Below, piece by piece: positions 44,756 through 52,993 of a DNA stretch of 64,000 nt. Under the pieces are notes generated by a model. The model saw only the letters and a list, made by a program, of their open reading frames with translations. It did no database searches and was not told where the DNA came from. The position numbers were made by a program, and so were the translations under genes. The number at the start of each line of letters is the position of its first letter. Position 1 is the stretch's first letter. Origin of the DNA: Amycolatopsis sp. GM8 (GTDB lineage Bacteria; Actinomycetota; Actinomycetes; Mycobacteriales; Pseudonocardiaceae); assembly GCF_021653975.1 (NCBI RefSeq), contig NZ_JAJKFK010000002.1, positions 744,001 through 808,000 on the forward strand. Direction: 5' to 3'.

Positions 44756-45490
44756 TCACAGTGACGTCCGATCGGCCTGCCGGAGACCGGCTTCGTAGGC
44801 GTCGGCGGACCTTGCGGTGTCCATCACCGCCGCGCCCCACTCGCTGATGGCGAGGAACTCCGGGCCGGGCTGGACCAGGGTCACCCCGCTTTCTTCAGTG
44901 GCCGGGAAACAGGAGATGGCCACGACACGGTGGTGTCCGCCGGCGAGGTCGACGTTGAGCGGATTGATCACTCCGCCGTCCACATACCTGGTGCCATGGA
45001 TGGTCACGGGCGGGAACAGGCCCGGCACCGCGCAGCTGGCGGCGAGCGCTGTGGGCAGATCGACTCCGGAGTCGGCGTCCCACACGGTCAGCCGTCCGGT
45101 ACGGGTGTCGACGCCCGTACAGCGCAGCGCCGATGGCCATGGGATACCGGCGAACTCGGCGAACAGTGGGCGACCCAGATAGTGCTCCTCCGCAATGGTG
45201 TCGGCGCTCAGCGCGTAGTCGATCATGTCCTTGATCGCCAGCTCCGGTAAGCCGCTGATGTCGCCGCTGGCGCCAGGTCCGAGCGGCAGACCACCGCTGA
45301 CTCGCGGTAGCAGCGAGGCCAGGTCGAGACCGGCGGCCAGCGTTGCGCCGACGACGGAACCCGCCGACGTGCCCAGGATCAGGTCGCTCCGGGACAGGTC
45401 GATGCCGCGACGGGCGAGCGCGGTGAGCAGACCGGATTGCCAGGCGATGCCCAGCGGGCCACCTCCGCCGAGCACGAGTGCGGTGGTCAT
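44756..45490 (-). CDS. Patatin-like phospholipase
   Basis: The 244-residue enzyme has the oxyanion-hole loop GGGGPLG (about 8-14), the nucleophile elbow GTSAGS (Ser near 45) and the catalytic dyad Asp in VDGGVINPL. Patatins hydrolyse acyl chains from lipids; here there is no signal peptide, so action is cytosolic. The ATG at 45490 overlaps the SDR stop by one base (TGATG), so the two are translationally coupled; a GTG at 45493 is an alternative. Confidence 0.9.
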   Translation of the reverse strand: MTTALVLGGGGPLGIAWQSGLLTALARRGIDLSRSDLILGTSAGSVVGATLAAGLDLASLLPRVSGGLPLGPGASGDISGLPELAIKDMIDYALSADTIAEEHYLGRPLFAEFAGIPWPSALRCTGVDTRTGRLTVWDADSGVDLPTALAASCAVPGLFPPVTIHGTRYVDGGVINPLNVDLAGGHHRVVAISCFPATEESGVTLVQPGPEFLAISEWGAAVMDTARSADAYEAGLRQADRTSL

Positions 45491-46257
45491 CACAGCAACC
45501 GGGTCGAGGTGATGCCGCCGTCCACGTACAGCGTGATCCCGTGGATCATGCGGGCCTCCTCGGACGCGAGGAAGGCCACGGCCGACGCGATGTCCTCCGG
45601 AGCGACCGGCACCCCGACGGGGGTCTTGGCCGCCATCATGTCGATGACCTCCCGGGCCTGCTCATTGCCTGAGGTCAGGGTGACGCCTGGGGCGACCGCG
45701 TTGACCCGGACACCGCGCGGTCCGAACTCGGCCGCCCAGGTCCGGGTCATCTGTTCCTCGGCCGCCTTCGTCGCGGTATAGAGCGCGGCGAAGGGGGAGC
45801 CCACCACCGCCATCCACGACCCGATGTTCACGATCACCCCGGCGCCCCGCGACGCCATGGCGGGAGCCACCTCGGCGACCAGGACGTGTGGGGCCCGGAT
45901 GTTGACCGCGAGCATCGCGTCGAGTTGATCGTCCGGCAAGTCCGGTGTTGCGGTGGCCGGGTAGATGCCCGCGTTGTTCACCAGGATGTCGATCTGCCCG
46001 CCCGCGGCCGCCGTCGCCTGCGCGGCGAACTCGCGCACCGTTTCGGCGTCGGCGGACAAGTCGGCGGGCAGGAACTCGGCCTTGCCACCGTCAGCGCGGA
46101 TGTCGGCGACCACCTGCGCGCCGCGCTCCTGGTCGCGTCCGCTGACGATCACGTGGGCACCGCGAGCGCCGAGCAGGCGGGCGATGGCGGCACCGATGCC
46201 GCTGGTCGAACCGGTCACCAGGGCACTACGGCCATCGAAGGGAAGTACGTTGGTCAT
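45490..46257 (-). CDS. SDR-family oxidoreductase (second)
   Basis: The 255-residue enzyme has VTGSTSGIGAAIA (about 14-26), NNAG, the catalytic Ser in NIGSWMAVVG, YTATK and YVDGG at the end. GAGGT precedes ATG 46257. It is in an operon with the patatin. It shares the general SDR fold with the gene at 43902 but only moderate sequence. The substrate is unknown. Confidence 0.92.
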   Translation of the reverse strand: MTNVLPFDGRSALVTGSTSGIGAAIARLLGARGAHVIVSGRDQERGAQVVADIRADGGKAEFLPADLSADAETVREFAAQATAAAGGQIDILVNNAGIYPATATPDLPDDQLDAMLAVNIRAPHVLVAEVAPAMASRGAGVIVNIGSWMAVVGSPFAALYTATKAAEEQMTRTWAAEFGPRGVRVNAVAPGVTLTSGNEQAREVIDMMAAKTPVGVPVAPEDIASAVAFLASEEARMIHGITLYVDGGITSTRLL

Positions 46258-46359
46258 ACCTCGATTACAGGGTCGCCGCCGGCACCGCTACAAGCTCATG
46301 TCTTCCCTAGTCACGGCATGACCAGGCAGTCCCGGGGCCGGTGGTCCTACGGTGGGGAC

Positions 46360-46829
46360 ATGGGCGCGGATCGTTCAGCCTTCGGGGCCTTCCTGCGGGC
46401 ACGCCGGGACCGGCTCGCTCCCGCGCAGGTCGGAATCGAACCGCTGCCCGGTCTACCGCGCGTGCCCGGCCTGCGTAAGGAGTGAGGTGGCGATGCTCGC
46501 CGGTCTGAGCACCGACCACTACAACCGGCTGGAGCAGGGCCGGGCAGTCGACGGTGTCCGAGTCCGTGCTCACCGCGCTGACCCGGGCACTGCGGCCGAA
46601 CGAGATCGAGGCCACGCACCTGCGCGACCTGGCCGCACCCACGTCCAGGCCCCGCCCGTGGAGCCCCACGGCACAGCACCCCGACCCCGGACTGCTGCGC
46701 CTGGCCGCCACCCTCGACCATGTCCCGGTACTGCTGCTCGGCCAGCGCTCCAAGGTACTGGCCCGAAACGCCCTTCTCCAGACCGTGCTTGGCCGCTCAC
46801 TGCCGATCGGGTCGTCGTTGATGGACTAA
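46360..46829 (+). pseudogene. XRE/MmyB-type transcriptional regulator, frameshifted and truncated
   Basis: Starting at ATG 46360 the frame reads MGADRSAFGAFLRARRDRL and RVPGLRKE, then stops at 46485. The next frame continues EVAMLAGLSTDHYNRLEQGR, and the third continues STVSESVLTALTRALRPNEI through LLGQRSKVLARNALLQTVLG to a stop at 46829. Two single-base insertions, near 46483 and 46549, explain the frame changes. The family is normally about 280 residues, so the C-terminal half is lost as well. It is divergent from the SDR-patatin operon, which such regulators often control. Confidence 0.85.
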
Positions 46830-47057
46830 CTTTTCCGTGATAGCCAGGATGTTGCCGATCCTGGCCAGCTGGGGAGGCACGCCGGTCACTAGAAGCAATT
46901 GGCGCGGCGTGGATACCGTAGGCCGCGGCGCTGGCGGGTGCTGAAGGCACCACCGGCAACCACACCCGTCCGCACGAACTTGGTCGCCGCATCGGCGACA
47001 CACACCAATGGCTCATCATCATGCCCAGTGGCTGGTGAGAAACGAAGCCGCCTCAGC
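46830..47057. other. Gene-poor remnant region next to dnaB
   Basis: No intact gene is seen. On the minus strand a short frame (about 46800-46910) reads QLLLVTGVPPQLARIGNILA, vaguely like the end of a STAS anti-anti-sigma domain, possibly a relic. An 11-mer CTAGAAGCAAT at 46889-46899 also occurs at 43547-43557. The right copy of the 22-bp repeat (47032-47053) ends 4 bp before the dnaB stop. Confidence 0.4.
47032..47053. repeat. 22-bp direct repeat, right copy
   Basis: CTGGTGAGAAACGAAGCCGCCT, 21 of 22 identical to 44686-44707, directly beside the dnaB stop codon. Sequence after it (CAGCTCATGA) is also partly matched 15 bp further on in the left copy (CAGCTGGATGA). Confidence 0.75.
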
Positions 47058-48461
47058 TCATGACTGCGCGAGGTCGGTGAACCGGCTGTAGTGCAGCTGG
47101 TGCGCGACGACGATCGTGCTCGTCGGGCCGGCACGGTGCTTCGCCAGGATCAGGTCCGCCTCCCCGGCGCGCGGGTCGTCCCGCTCCCAGGCGTCCGGCC
47201 GGTTGATCAGCAGCACCATGTCGGCGTCTTGTTCCAGCGAACCGGATTCACGCAGGTCCGACAGCATCGGCCGCTTGTCGGTGCGCTGCTCGGGACCACG
47301 GTTCAGCTGGCTGATCGCGACCACCGGCACCTCGAGCTCCTTCGCGAGGAGCTTCAACTGCCGCGAGAACTCCGAGACCTCCTGCTGCCGCGATTCGACG
47401 CGCTTGCCCGATGTCATCAGCTGCATGTAGTCGACGACCACGAGCTTGAGATCGTTGCGCTGCTTGAGCCGCCGGGCCTTCGCGCGGATCTCCATCATGG
47501 TCATGTTCGGCGAGTCGTCGATGAACAGCGGCGCCTCGCTGATCTCACTCATCCGGCGCGCCAGCCGCGTCCAGTCGTCGTCGGACATGCGGCCACCGCG
47601 CATGTCGGCGAGCCGGATCCGGGCCTCGGCGGAGAGCATGCGCATCACGATCTCGATCCGGCTCATTTCCAGCGAGAAGATGACGCTGGACAGGCCGTGT
47701 TTGATCGAGCACGAGCGCGCGAAGTCCAGTCCCAATGTCGACTTGCCGACACCGGGTCGAGCCGCGACGATGATCATCTGACCGGGGTGCAGCCCGTTGG
47801 TCACCTCGTCGAGGTCCATGAACCCGGTGGGCACGCCCTGTGCCGTCCCGCCGCGGGACGCGATCGCGTCGATCTCGTCCATGGTCGGCTGGAGCAGCTC
47901 CTCCAGCGCGACGTAGTCCTCGCTGGTCCGCCGCTCGGTGACCTCGTAGATGGCGGCCTGCGCGCGGTCGACGACCTCGTTGATCTCGCCACCCTCGTTC
48001 GCCGCGCCGTACCCGTACTGCACGATCCGGGTGCCGGCCTCGACCAGCCGCCGCAGGATCGCCTTCTCGGCGACGATCTCCGCGTAATACCCGGCGTTGG
48101 CCGCCGTGGGCACCGTCGCGATCAGCGTGTGCAGGTACGGCGCGCCGCCGACGCGGGCCAGTTCACCGCGCCGCTCCAGCTCGGCCGACACGGTGATCGG
48201 GTCCGCCGGCTCGCCGCGGCTGTACAGGTCGAGAACGCAGTCGTAGACCGCCTGGTGCTTCGGCAGGTAGAAGTCGCCGGGCCGCAGCGCTTCGACGACG
48301 TCGGCGATCGCGTCCTTGGACAGCAGCATGCCGCCGAGCACCGACTGCTCGGCCGCCACGTCCTGGGGCGGTTGCCGGTCGAAGTCGCCGGGCCGCGGAC
48401 CGGGGTCCTCCGGTCCGGGATCGGACGCGTAGGCGGGACCGCGGTCGTCCGTCAGCGCCAC
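47058..48461 (-). CDS. dnaB: Replicative DNA helicase DnaB
   Basis: DnaB is the hexameric helicase that unwinds DNA at the fork. The 467-residue protein has the N-terminal PPQDVAAEQSVLGGMLL region, Walker A ARPGVGKST, Walker B VVVDYMQLM and the SRQLKLLAKELEVPVVAISQLNR block. No intein interrupts it, unlike M. tuberculosis DnaB. GTG 48461 has GAGGAGG about 9 nt upstream. In Streptomyces and mycobacteria dnaB follows rplI closely; here a type VII secretion cassette lies between. A DnaA-box cluster is upstream of its start. Confidence 0.96.
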   Translation of the reverse strand: MALTDDRGPAYASDPGPEDPGPRPGDFDRQPPQDVAAEQSVLGGMLLSKDAIADVVEALRPGDFYLPKHQAVYDCVLDLYSRGEPADPITVSAELERRGELARVGGAPYLHTLIATVPTAANAGYYAEIVAEKAILRRLVEAGTRIVQYGYGAANEGGEINEVVDRAQAAIYEVTERRTSEDYVALEELLQPTMDEIDAIASRGGTAQGVPTGFMDLDEVTNGLHPGQMIIVAARPGVGKSTLGLDFARSCSIKHGLSSVIFSLEMSRIEIVMRMLSAEARIRLADMRGGRMSDDDWTRLARRMSEISEAPLFIDDSPNMTMMEIRAKARRLKQRNDLKLVVVDYMQLMTSGKRVESRQQEVSEFSRQLKLLAKELEVPVVAISQLNRGPEQRTDKRPMLSDLRESGSLEQDADMVLLINRPDAWERDDPRAGEADLILAKHRAGPTSTIVVAHQLHYSRFTDLAQS

Positions 48462-48914
48462 CGCGCGGACACCTCCTCGTAAACGAACACCAGTTCGATT
48501 ATGCCGGATCTTCCGGTCCGGTGCCCACCCTTTCGGCAGGCATGTCGCGCACTGCGCGCAACCAGTTCGCGGCACGCTAGATCGCTCGGAAGGAGCAACG
48601 CAAACCCGCCTGTTGATCGTGTGGGGACACCTTGTGGACAACTTGTGGAAGGGTGGGCCCAACGAATCACAAGCGTGCGCGAGGCTGTGTACAACCTGGG
48701 GACAGAAACACGTTCACGCAGTAGATGTGCAGGTCAGACCCTGTGGGCAAGCTGTGGAAAACATTGCTGAAAACTCGTCGGCGTGTCGCGGAAGGACGTG
48801 CGCTCGGCGTGTCGTGGCGCCGCGCGCATGATTCGGTGGACACATGCCTGTGGATGAATGCTACGGACGGTAGGCAGGCGGTCCGGTGGGCTGTACGGGT
48901 GGCAGAGCGCGTGT
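48462..48914. promoter_or_regulatory. dnaB upstream region with DnaA boxes
   Basis: Minus-strand DnaA boxes are TTGTCCACA (48633-48641, perfect), TTGTACACA (48686-48694), TTGCCCACA (48742-48750) and TTTTCCACA (48753-48761), each with at most one mismatch. Further TGTGGAA and GTGTGGGGACAC motifs lie between. No gene is seen. The cluster could regulate dnaB or act as a DnaA reservoir; it is not at the usual dnaA-dnaN origin. Confidence 0.65.
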
Positions 48915-49697
48915 TCAGCCGAGTGCGCCGTGTGCGTTCCGTAGTCGCTCGCCCAGGACCTGCGGCGATGCGGGCGTGAAGACCACCAGCGCGCCGTCAC
49001 GTCCTGGCCTTTCCTCGATCAACCAGCGGCCTTCCGGCGTATCCAGGAAGTTCAGCGGCCGTTCACATCGGCGCCTGCTGCCACTGCGCGTACGCGCGGC
49101 GACGTACAACGTGCCGGCGCCGGTGCGAGGCCCGTCCATGATCCGCTTCATTTCCTTGGCGGGCGCGGGCGTGTTCTCCCGTCCGGTGTGCATCACCGTG
49201 TATTCGCCCTCGGGGCGCGCGTCGCGGCCGGCCAGGAATTCGGCCTTGGTGGTGATCAACGGCTGACCCGTCGCCGGACGGCCGGGCGGGATCTCTTCGA
49301 CGAACCCGGCGAGCACCGTCTCGGGACGTTCCGGCGCGAGGATGACCGCGTCCTCGTCGATGAGGCGGACGAGCACGAACGCGCCCCCGGCGCCGCTGCC
49401 CGCGAGCAGCGCGAAATTGCTCGGCGTGCCGGGAAAGTCACCGTCGAACCAGCCGTAGTACTCGACCTGCGGGCGCGAGATCGACTCGACGGCGTCGAGC
49501 AGCCCGCGGTCCATCCCGCGTGGCCCCATCAGCCCGTGCTGCGTGAGCAGCGAGTTGATCTCCTGGTCGATGGTGCGCTGCGCGCTCTCGTCGTACCAGG
49601 TGGGCACGCTGGTCAGGGTCGGGTGCGGCTCGCCACCGCGGCGTCTGATCAGGTTGAGCAGGATCGGGGTGGCGATCTTGATCGGAGCGTTCAGCAC
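48915..49697 (-). CDS. EspG-family type VII secretion chaperone
   Basis: EspG proteins bind PE-PPE dimers and keep them soluble before ESX export. The 260-residue protein has family features VEYYGWFDGD, GAFVLVRLIDEDAVILAPERPE, GEYTVMHTGREN and the C-terminal GALVVFTPASPQVLGERLRNAHG. GTG 49697 lies one base from the stop of the PPE-like gene, so the two are coupled. No EccB, EccC, EccD, EccE or MycP gene is in the window, so the secretion machine must be elsewhere. Confidence 0.88.
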   Translation of the reverse strand: MLNAPIKIATPILLNLIRRRGGEPHPTLTSVPTWYDESAQRTIDQEINSLLTQHGLMGPRGMDRGLLDAVESISRPQVEYYGWFDGDFPGTPSNFALLAGSGAGGAFVLVRLIDEDAVILAPERPETVLAGFVEEIPPGRPATGQPLITTKAEFLAGRDARPEGEYTVMHTGRENTPAPAKEMKRIMDGPRTGAGTLYVAARTRSGSRRRCERPLNFLDTPEGRWLIEERPGRDGALVVFTPASPQVLGERLRNAHGALG

Positions 49698-49698
49698 T

Positions 49699-51069
49699 TC
49701 ACTCGCCGATCACCGGTGGCGCGGTCAGCTCGTCGGTGCCGAACAGGTCGTTGGGGTCCTCGCTGACCAGGTACTTGGTCTGGTGCTCCTCGTCGTCGCT
49801 GCCCTTGCCGCGACCACCGGCGCCACCCATTCCGGCCATGCCGGACGACCCGGCACGACCGGCGGCACCGGCCCCACCAGCGCCGACGCCACCACGACCC
49901 GCGCCCGTGGCGCCACCGGCACCACTGCTGGCACCCGAACCGGTGCTCGCGCCTCCGCCCAGCGCGCCCGCCCCGCCGGGGCCGAAGCCGCCTGCGCCGA
50001 ACGAACCGGCGCCGTAGCCGCCGCCCGAGCCTGAGCCCGAACCGGATCCGGAGCCACTGCCGAGACCACCGCCGTAGCCGGACCCGCTGGGCCCGAACCC
50101 GCCGCCGCCGAAGTCGGTCTCGGATGTGCTGGGCGTGTAGCCGGCCGCCGTGGTGCCGTCGTTCCAGGTCGGCGGCCTGTAACCGACGTTGGGCGGGTTG
50201 GGCTGGTAGGTGTCGCGGCCGTTCCCCCCGTCCTGGCCGATGCCGCCGGTGCCGTCGGTGTTCGGCAGTTTCGTGTCGTAGCGGGGCAGGTTCCCGGTGC
50301 CGGGAATGTTCCCGACACTGCCCGGTTTGAAGTTGCCGCCGCCACCCCCACCGGTGGGCGGCACGATGCCGACGTTCTTGCCGCCGCCGCCGGGGTCGTG
50401 CTTGTCGGGGCCGTTGCTCTCGGAGAAGTTGTTGCCCTGCCAGGCGCTGTACTGCGGCATGCCGGACGCGTTCTGCCCGCTGGCGTTGTAGTAGTCGTTG
50501 AAGGCCTGGACGTTCGTCTGGCCCTGCTGGTTGTACTTGTTGATCTCGTCGTCTTTGTCGCTGAACGGGTTCATGTGGTCGAGCATGCTGGCGTGCGGCG
50601 GCGTCGCGGCGATCTCCTGCACCTTCGAGTGGGCGGAGTCGAAGGCCTCACCCTGGTTGGTCAGGTAGGTGCCGCTCTTCTGGAGGTTGCTCGCGGAGTC
50701 ACGGAGCCAGATACCGAGTGGATGCGCCCCGGCCTGCACCTGCTGCGACGCGTTCCCCTGCCAGGCGGCGTCCATCGACTTGTTGATCTCGTCGATCAGA
50801 CCCGCGCGATTGTCGTGCACCCCTTGCAGCGTGCCGGCCGCCTTGGCCCCTTCGTGGAGGGAGTCCGCGCTGCCGGGGTGGATCTGCTCCCAGATCGCCC
50901 GCGCATCGATCGAGCGGCCGCCGATGTTCGCCTGCTGCTGCTGCGCCTCGGGCCCGGAGAACAGGTCGACGAGCCCCCCAGCCATGGTGCCGACCAGACC
51001 CCCAGCACCAGGCATGATCGTGTTGCCGACGACATAGCCCGTGCTTGCGTATTTACCCATCTCGCCCAT
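49699..51069 (-). CDS. PPE/WXG-like type VII secretion substrate with Gly-rich tail
   Basis: The 456-residue protein has an N-terminal helical domain (about 50-200) with a WQG turn (AAWQGNASQQV), YLTNQGEAFDSAHSKV and HMNPFSDKDDEINKYNQQGQT, typical of PPE-like proteins in Pseudonocardiaceae. It is followed by a Gly/Ser/Pro-rich low-complexity tail of about 220 residues and an acidic end (DDEEHQTKYLVSEDPNDLFG). ATG 51069 is very close to AGGAGG; ATG 51060 is an alternative. The neighbouring EspG is its likely chaperone. Confidence 0.8.
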   Translation of the reverse strand: MGEMGKYASTGYVVGNTIMPGAGGLVGTMAGGLVDLFSGPEAQQQQANIGGRSIDARAIWEQIHPGSADSLHEGAKAAGTLQGVHDNRAGLIDEINKSMDAAWQGNASQQVQAGAHPLGIWLRDSASNLQKSGTYLTNQGEAFDSAHSKVQEIAATPPHASMLDHMNPFSDKDDEINKYNQQGQTNVQAFNDYYNASGQNASGMPQYSAWQGNNFSESNGPDKHDPGGGGKNVGIVPPTGGGGGGNFKPGSVGNIPGTGNLPRYDTKLPNTDGTGGIGQDGGNGRDTYQPNPPNVGYRPPTWNDGTTAAGYTPSTSETDFGGGGFGPSGSGYGGGLGSGSGSGSGSGSGGGYGAGSFGAGGFGPGGAGALGGGASTGSGASSGAGGATGAGRGGVGAGGAGAAGRAGSSGMAGMGGAGGRGKGSDDEEHQTKYLVSEDPNDLFGTDELTAPPVIGE

Positions 51070-51075
51070 CCCCTC

Positions 51076-51687
51076 CTATGAGCCCTGCAGGTGCTGCACC
51101 ATCGCCGTGGCCACACGCTCGACCACCGGGCATGGGTTGGACTTGTTCGGCCCATCGATGATCTGGCCGGAAACGTACGCCGACAACTGATCAGTGACGC
51201 CAACCCACAGAGTGCAATCTCCGCCCGAACGATTATCGGTGACGTCGGCGTAGACGGCCGGATACCCGTTGATCGTCGTCGGCTCGAAGTACTTGTCCTT
51301 CGGCTGGTTCGCGTAGATATCGTTGAGCCCGTTCTTGTTCGCGGTCAGGGCACCGACGAAGACGACGTTCGAGTCATAGCTCGTCGAGCGCCACTTACAG
51401 CTCGGACCGGTCTGATCATCGGCGCGTGCGCCGGGGCCCGTGAGGCCGATGGTCCGTACCTGGTCAGCGGAGAGCGCGTTGCACGGATCGGACAACAGCG
51501 TGTTGGTCGGCAGCGAACTGGGCACACGAGGCGCAAGGTCGCCGCCGGAGCTGTCCGACGTGGCGGCGCCCGAGTTGGGGGTGGCTGGGGGGATGCTCCC
51601 CGCGTCGGTCCCGCCGGAGCAGGCGGACAACACCCCGGCGGCCGCGAGGGCGGCCGCGCCGAGCTGGAAGGCTCGGGTCTTGCTCAT
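51076..51687 (-). CDS. DUF3558 lipoprotein
   Basis: The 203-residue precursor has a lipoprotein signal peptide with lipobox LSACSG (Cys 23), then a low-complexity linker and a DUF3558 domain (DPCNALSADQVRTIGL ... CKWRSTSYDSNVVF ... GDCTLWVGV). The DUF3558 family is common beside T7SS substrate genes in Pseudonocardiaceae and has unknown function. ATG 51687 overlaps the upstream gene stop by 4 bp. Confidence 0.88.
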   Translation of the reverse strand: MSKTRAFQLGAAALAAAGVLSACSGGTDAGSIPPATPNSGAATSDSSGGDLAPRVPSSLPTNTLLSDPCNALSADQVRTIGLTGPGARADDQTGPSCKWRSTSYDSNVVFVGALTANKNGLNDIYANQPKDKYFEPTTINGYPAVYADVTDNRSGGDCTLWVGVTDQLSAYVSGQIIDGPNKSNPCPVVERVATAMVQHLQGS

Positions 51688-52094
51688 ACGATTCCCTGTC
51701 CCTGCTGCGCGGCGACCTGCCGTGCCTCGTCGTCGGTCTGGGCGATCTTTCCGCTGGCCTGCTCGAGCGCGGAGATGTAGTTCTTGACGTACTCGCGCAT
51801 GCGCTGGTGCTGTTGGAGCAGCGTGTCACCCGAAGGCCCTGCGCCCTGCTTGATGAAATCGCCGCTCGCGAACTCGGCGCCGGGCGCTCGGACTTGAGAA
51901 ATCGTGGTGGCCTGCTTGATGTCCGTCTCGATGTCATCCAGCAGCGTCTTCCACTTGTTGATGACGCCCTGGACCTGGTCGGGGTCGAACTTGTACCCGC
52001 CCGCGCTGCCGTTGTTGCCGACCTGGATGGGGGCCGGTGGTGGTACCGAGGTCAGCGTGTCCACGGGAGCGTCGGCCGACGGTGGCTGCGTCAT
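51684..52094 (-). CDS. WXG100-like small protein of the T7SS cassette
   Basis: The 136-residue protein has a Pro-rich N-terminus and a two-helix region (FDPDQVQGVINKWKTLLDDI and LLQQHQRMREYVKNYISALE), as in ESX substrates, although the exact WXG turn is not present. The C-terminal TDDEARQVAAQQ stretch is similar to WXG100 tails (YxxxD/E-like motif absent). ATG 52094 has a GAAGGGGA ribosome-binding site about 9 nt upstream. It heads a four-gene operon. The function may be partner or export signal for the PPE-like protein. Confidence 0.72.
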   Translation of the reverse strand: MTQPPSADAPVDTLTSVPPPAPIQVGNNGSAGGYKFDPDQVQGVINKWKTLLDDIETDIKQATTISQVRAPGAEFASGDFIKQGAGPSGDTLLQQHQRMREYVKNYISALEQASGKIAQTDDEARQVAAQQGQGIV

Positions 52095-52148
52095 GGCGGT
52101 GATTCCCCTTCACTAACGTCCCCAGTGCCCGCGAGATCAGCATCTTGG

Positions 52149-52154
52149 ATGCTA
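52149..52154 (-). promoter_or_regulatory. -10 box of the T7SS cassette
   Basis: Minus-strand TAGCAT lies 54 bp upstream of the ATG at 52094, in the gap following the rplI terminator. Confidence 0.45.
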
Positions 52155-52189
52155 GCGCAGGCCCAGTGGTTCCCGAGCCCGAAAGGGAA

Positions 52190-52218
52190 AAGCCCCCTTC
52201 CGGAGTGAAAGGGGGCTT
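52190..52218 (-). terminator. Terminator of the rpsF-ssb-rpsR-rplI operon
   Basis: Minus-strand AAGCCCCCTTTC pairs with GAAGGGGGCTT (6-nt loop) and is followed by TTTT. It lies 20 bp after the rplI stop. Confidence 0.9.
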
Positions 52219-52237
52219 CTCTCTTACGTCGACCGGG

Positions 52238-52696
52238 CTACTGACCGGCCTTGATCTCGAGCCGCACGGAGGCCTGGACGCCCGCGTGCAGGCGCGCGTT
52301 GACCTGGTACTTCCCGACGGTCTTGATGTGCCCGTCGGTCTCCAGGATCCGCTTGTCCAGCAGCGGGCCACCGGCCGCCTTGATCGCCGCGGCGATGTCG
52401 GCGGTGGTCACCGAACCGAACAGCTTCTTGGAGCCCTCGGCCGCCTTGGCGGTGAGCTGGACGGTGCCCAGCTGCTCCAGCGCCGTCTTGATCTCCTTGG
52501 CGTGGTCCAGGTCCCGGATCCGGCGCGACTCCTGGGTGCGGCGGATGGTCTGGACGTTCTTCTCCGCACCCTTGGTGGCCAGGATGGCGTAGCCCCGCGG
52601 GAGCAGGTAGTTGCGCGCGTACCCGTCCTTGACCTCGACGATGTCGCCGGGGCCGCCGAGGTTGGCCACGTCGGTGGTCAGAATGATCTTCGCCAT
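52238..52696 (-). CDS. rplI: 50S ribosomal protein L9
   Basis: The 152-residue L9 has the N-terminal signature LGGPGDIVEVKDGYARNYLL and the C-terminal rRNA-binding LFGSVTTADIAAAIKAAGG domain, joined by a long helix. It is the last gene of the rpsF-ssb-rpsR-rplI operon. Confidence 0.97.
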   Translation of the reverse strand: MAKIILTTDVANLGGPGDIVEVKDGYARNYLLPRGYAILATKGAEKNVQTIRRTQESRRIRDLDHAKEIKTALEQLGTVQLTAKAAEGSKKLFGSVTTADIAAAIKAAGGPLLDKRILETDGHIKTVGKYQVNARLHAGVQASVRLEIKAGQ

Positions 52697-52708
52697 TGAC
52701 GTGCCTCC

Positions 52709-52957
52709 TTAGCGTGCGGTCGAGGTGTAGGGCAGCAGCGCCATCTCGCGGGCGTTCTTGACCGCGATGGCGATGTCACGCTGGTGCTGGCTGCAGTTGC
52801 CGGTCACCCGGCGGGCACGGATCTTGTTGCGGTCGGAAATGTACTTCCGCAGCAGGTTCGTGTCCTTGTAGTCGATGAATTCCGGACGGCCCTTCTGCTC
52901 TGCCTTGCAGAACACACAGACCTTCTTCTTGGGCTTGCGAATGGGTGGCTTGGCCAC
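52709..52957 (-). CDS. rpsR: 30S ribosomal protein S18 (C+ type)
   Basis: The 82-residue S18 has VCVFCKAEQ with a CxxC pair plus the Cys of GNCSQHQ, so it is a zinc-binding (C+) form; a Zur-controlled C- paralogue may exist elsewhere. Conserved [20 protein letters not shown] follows. It lies between ssb and rplI. Confidence 0.97.
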   Translation of the reverse strand: MAKPPIRKPKKKVCVFCKAEQKGRPEFIDYKDTNLLRKYISDRNKIRARRVTGNCSQHQRDIAIAVKNAREMALLPYTSTAR

Positions 52958-52993
52958 GGTAATGCTCCTGGTGAATGAAAAGAGAGTGGTTGG

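Noticed and set aside
47058..48461. An intein in DnaB as in M. tuberculosis
   Set aside because: The protein has normal length (467 residues) and an uninterrupted Walker A to C-terminus.
48915..52094. A complete ESX secretion locus
   Set aside because: Only substrates, lipoprotein and chaperone are present; no EccB, EccC, EccD, EccE or mycosin gene is nearby.
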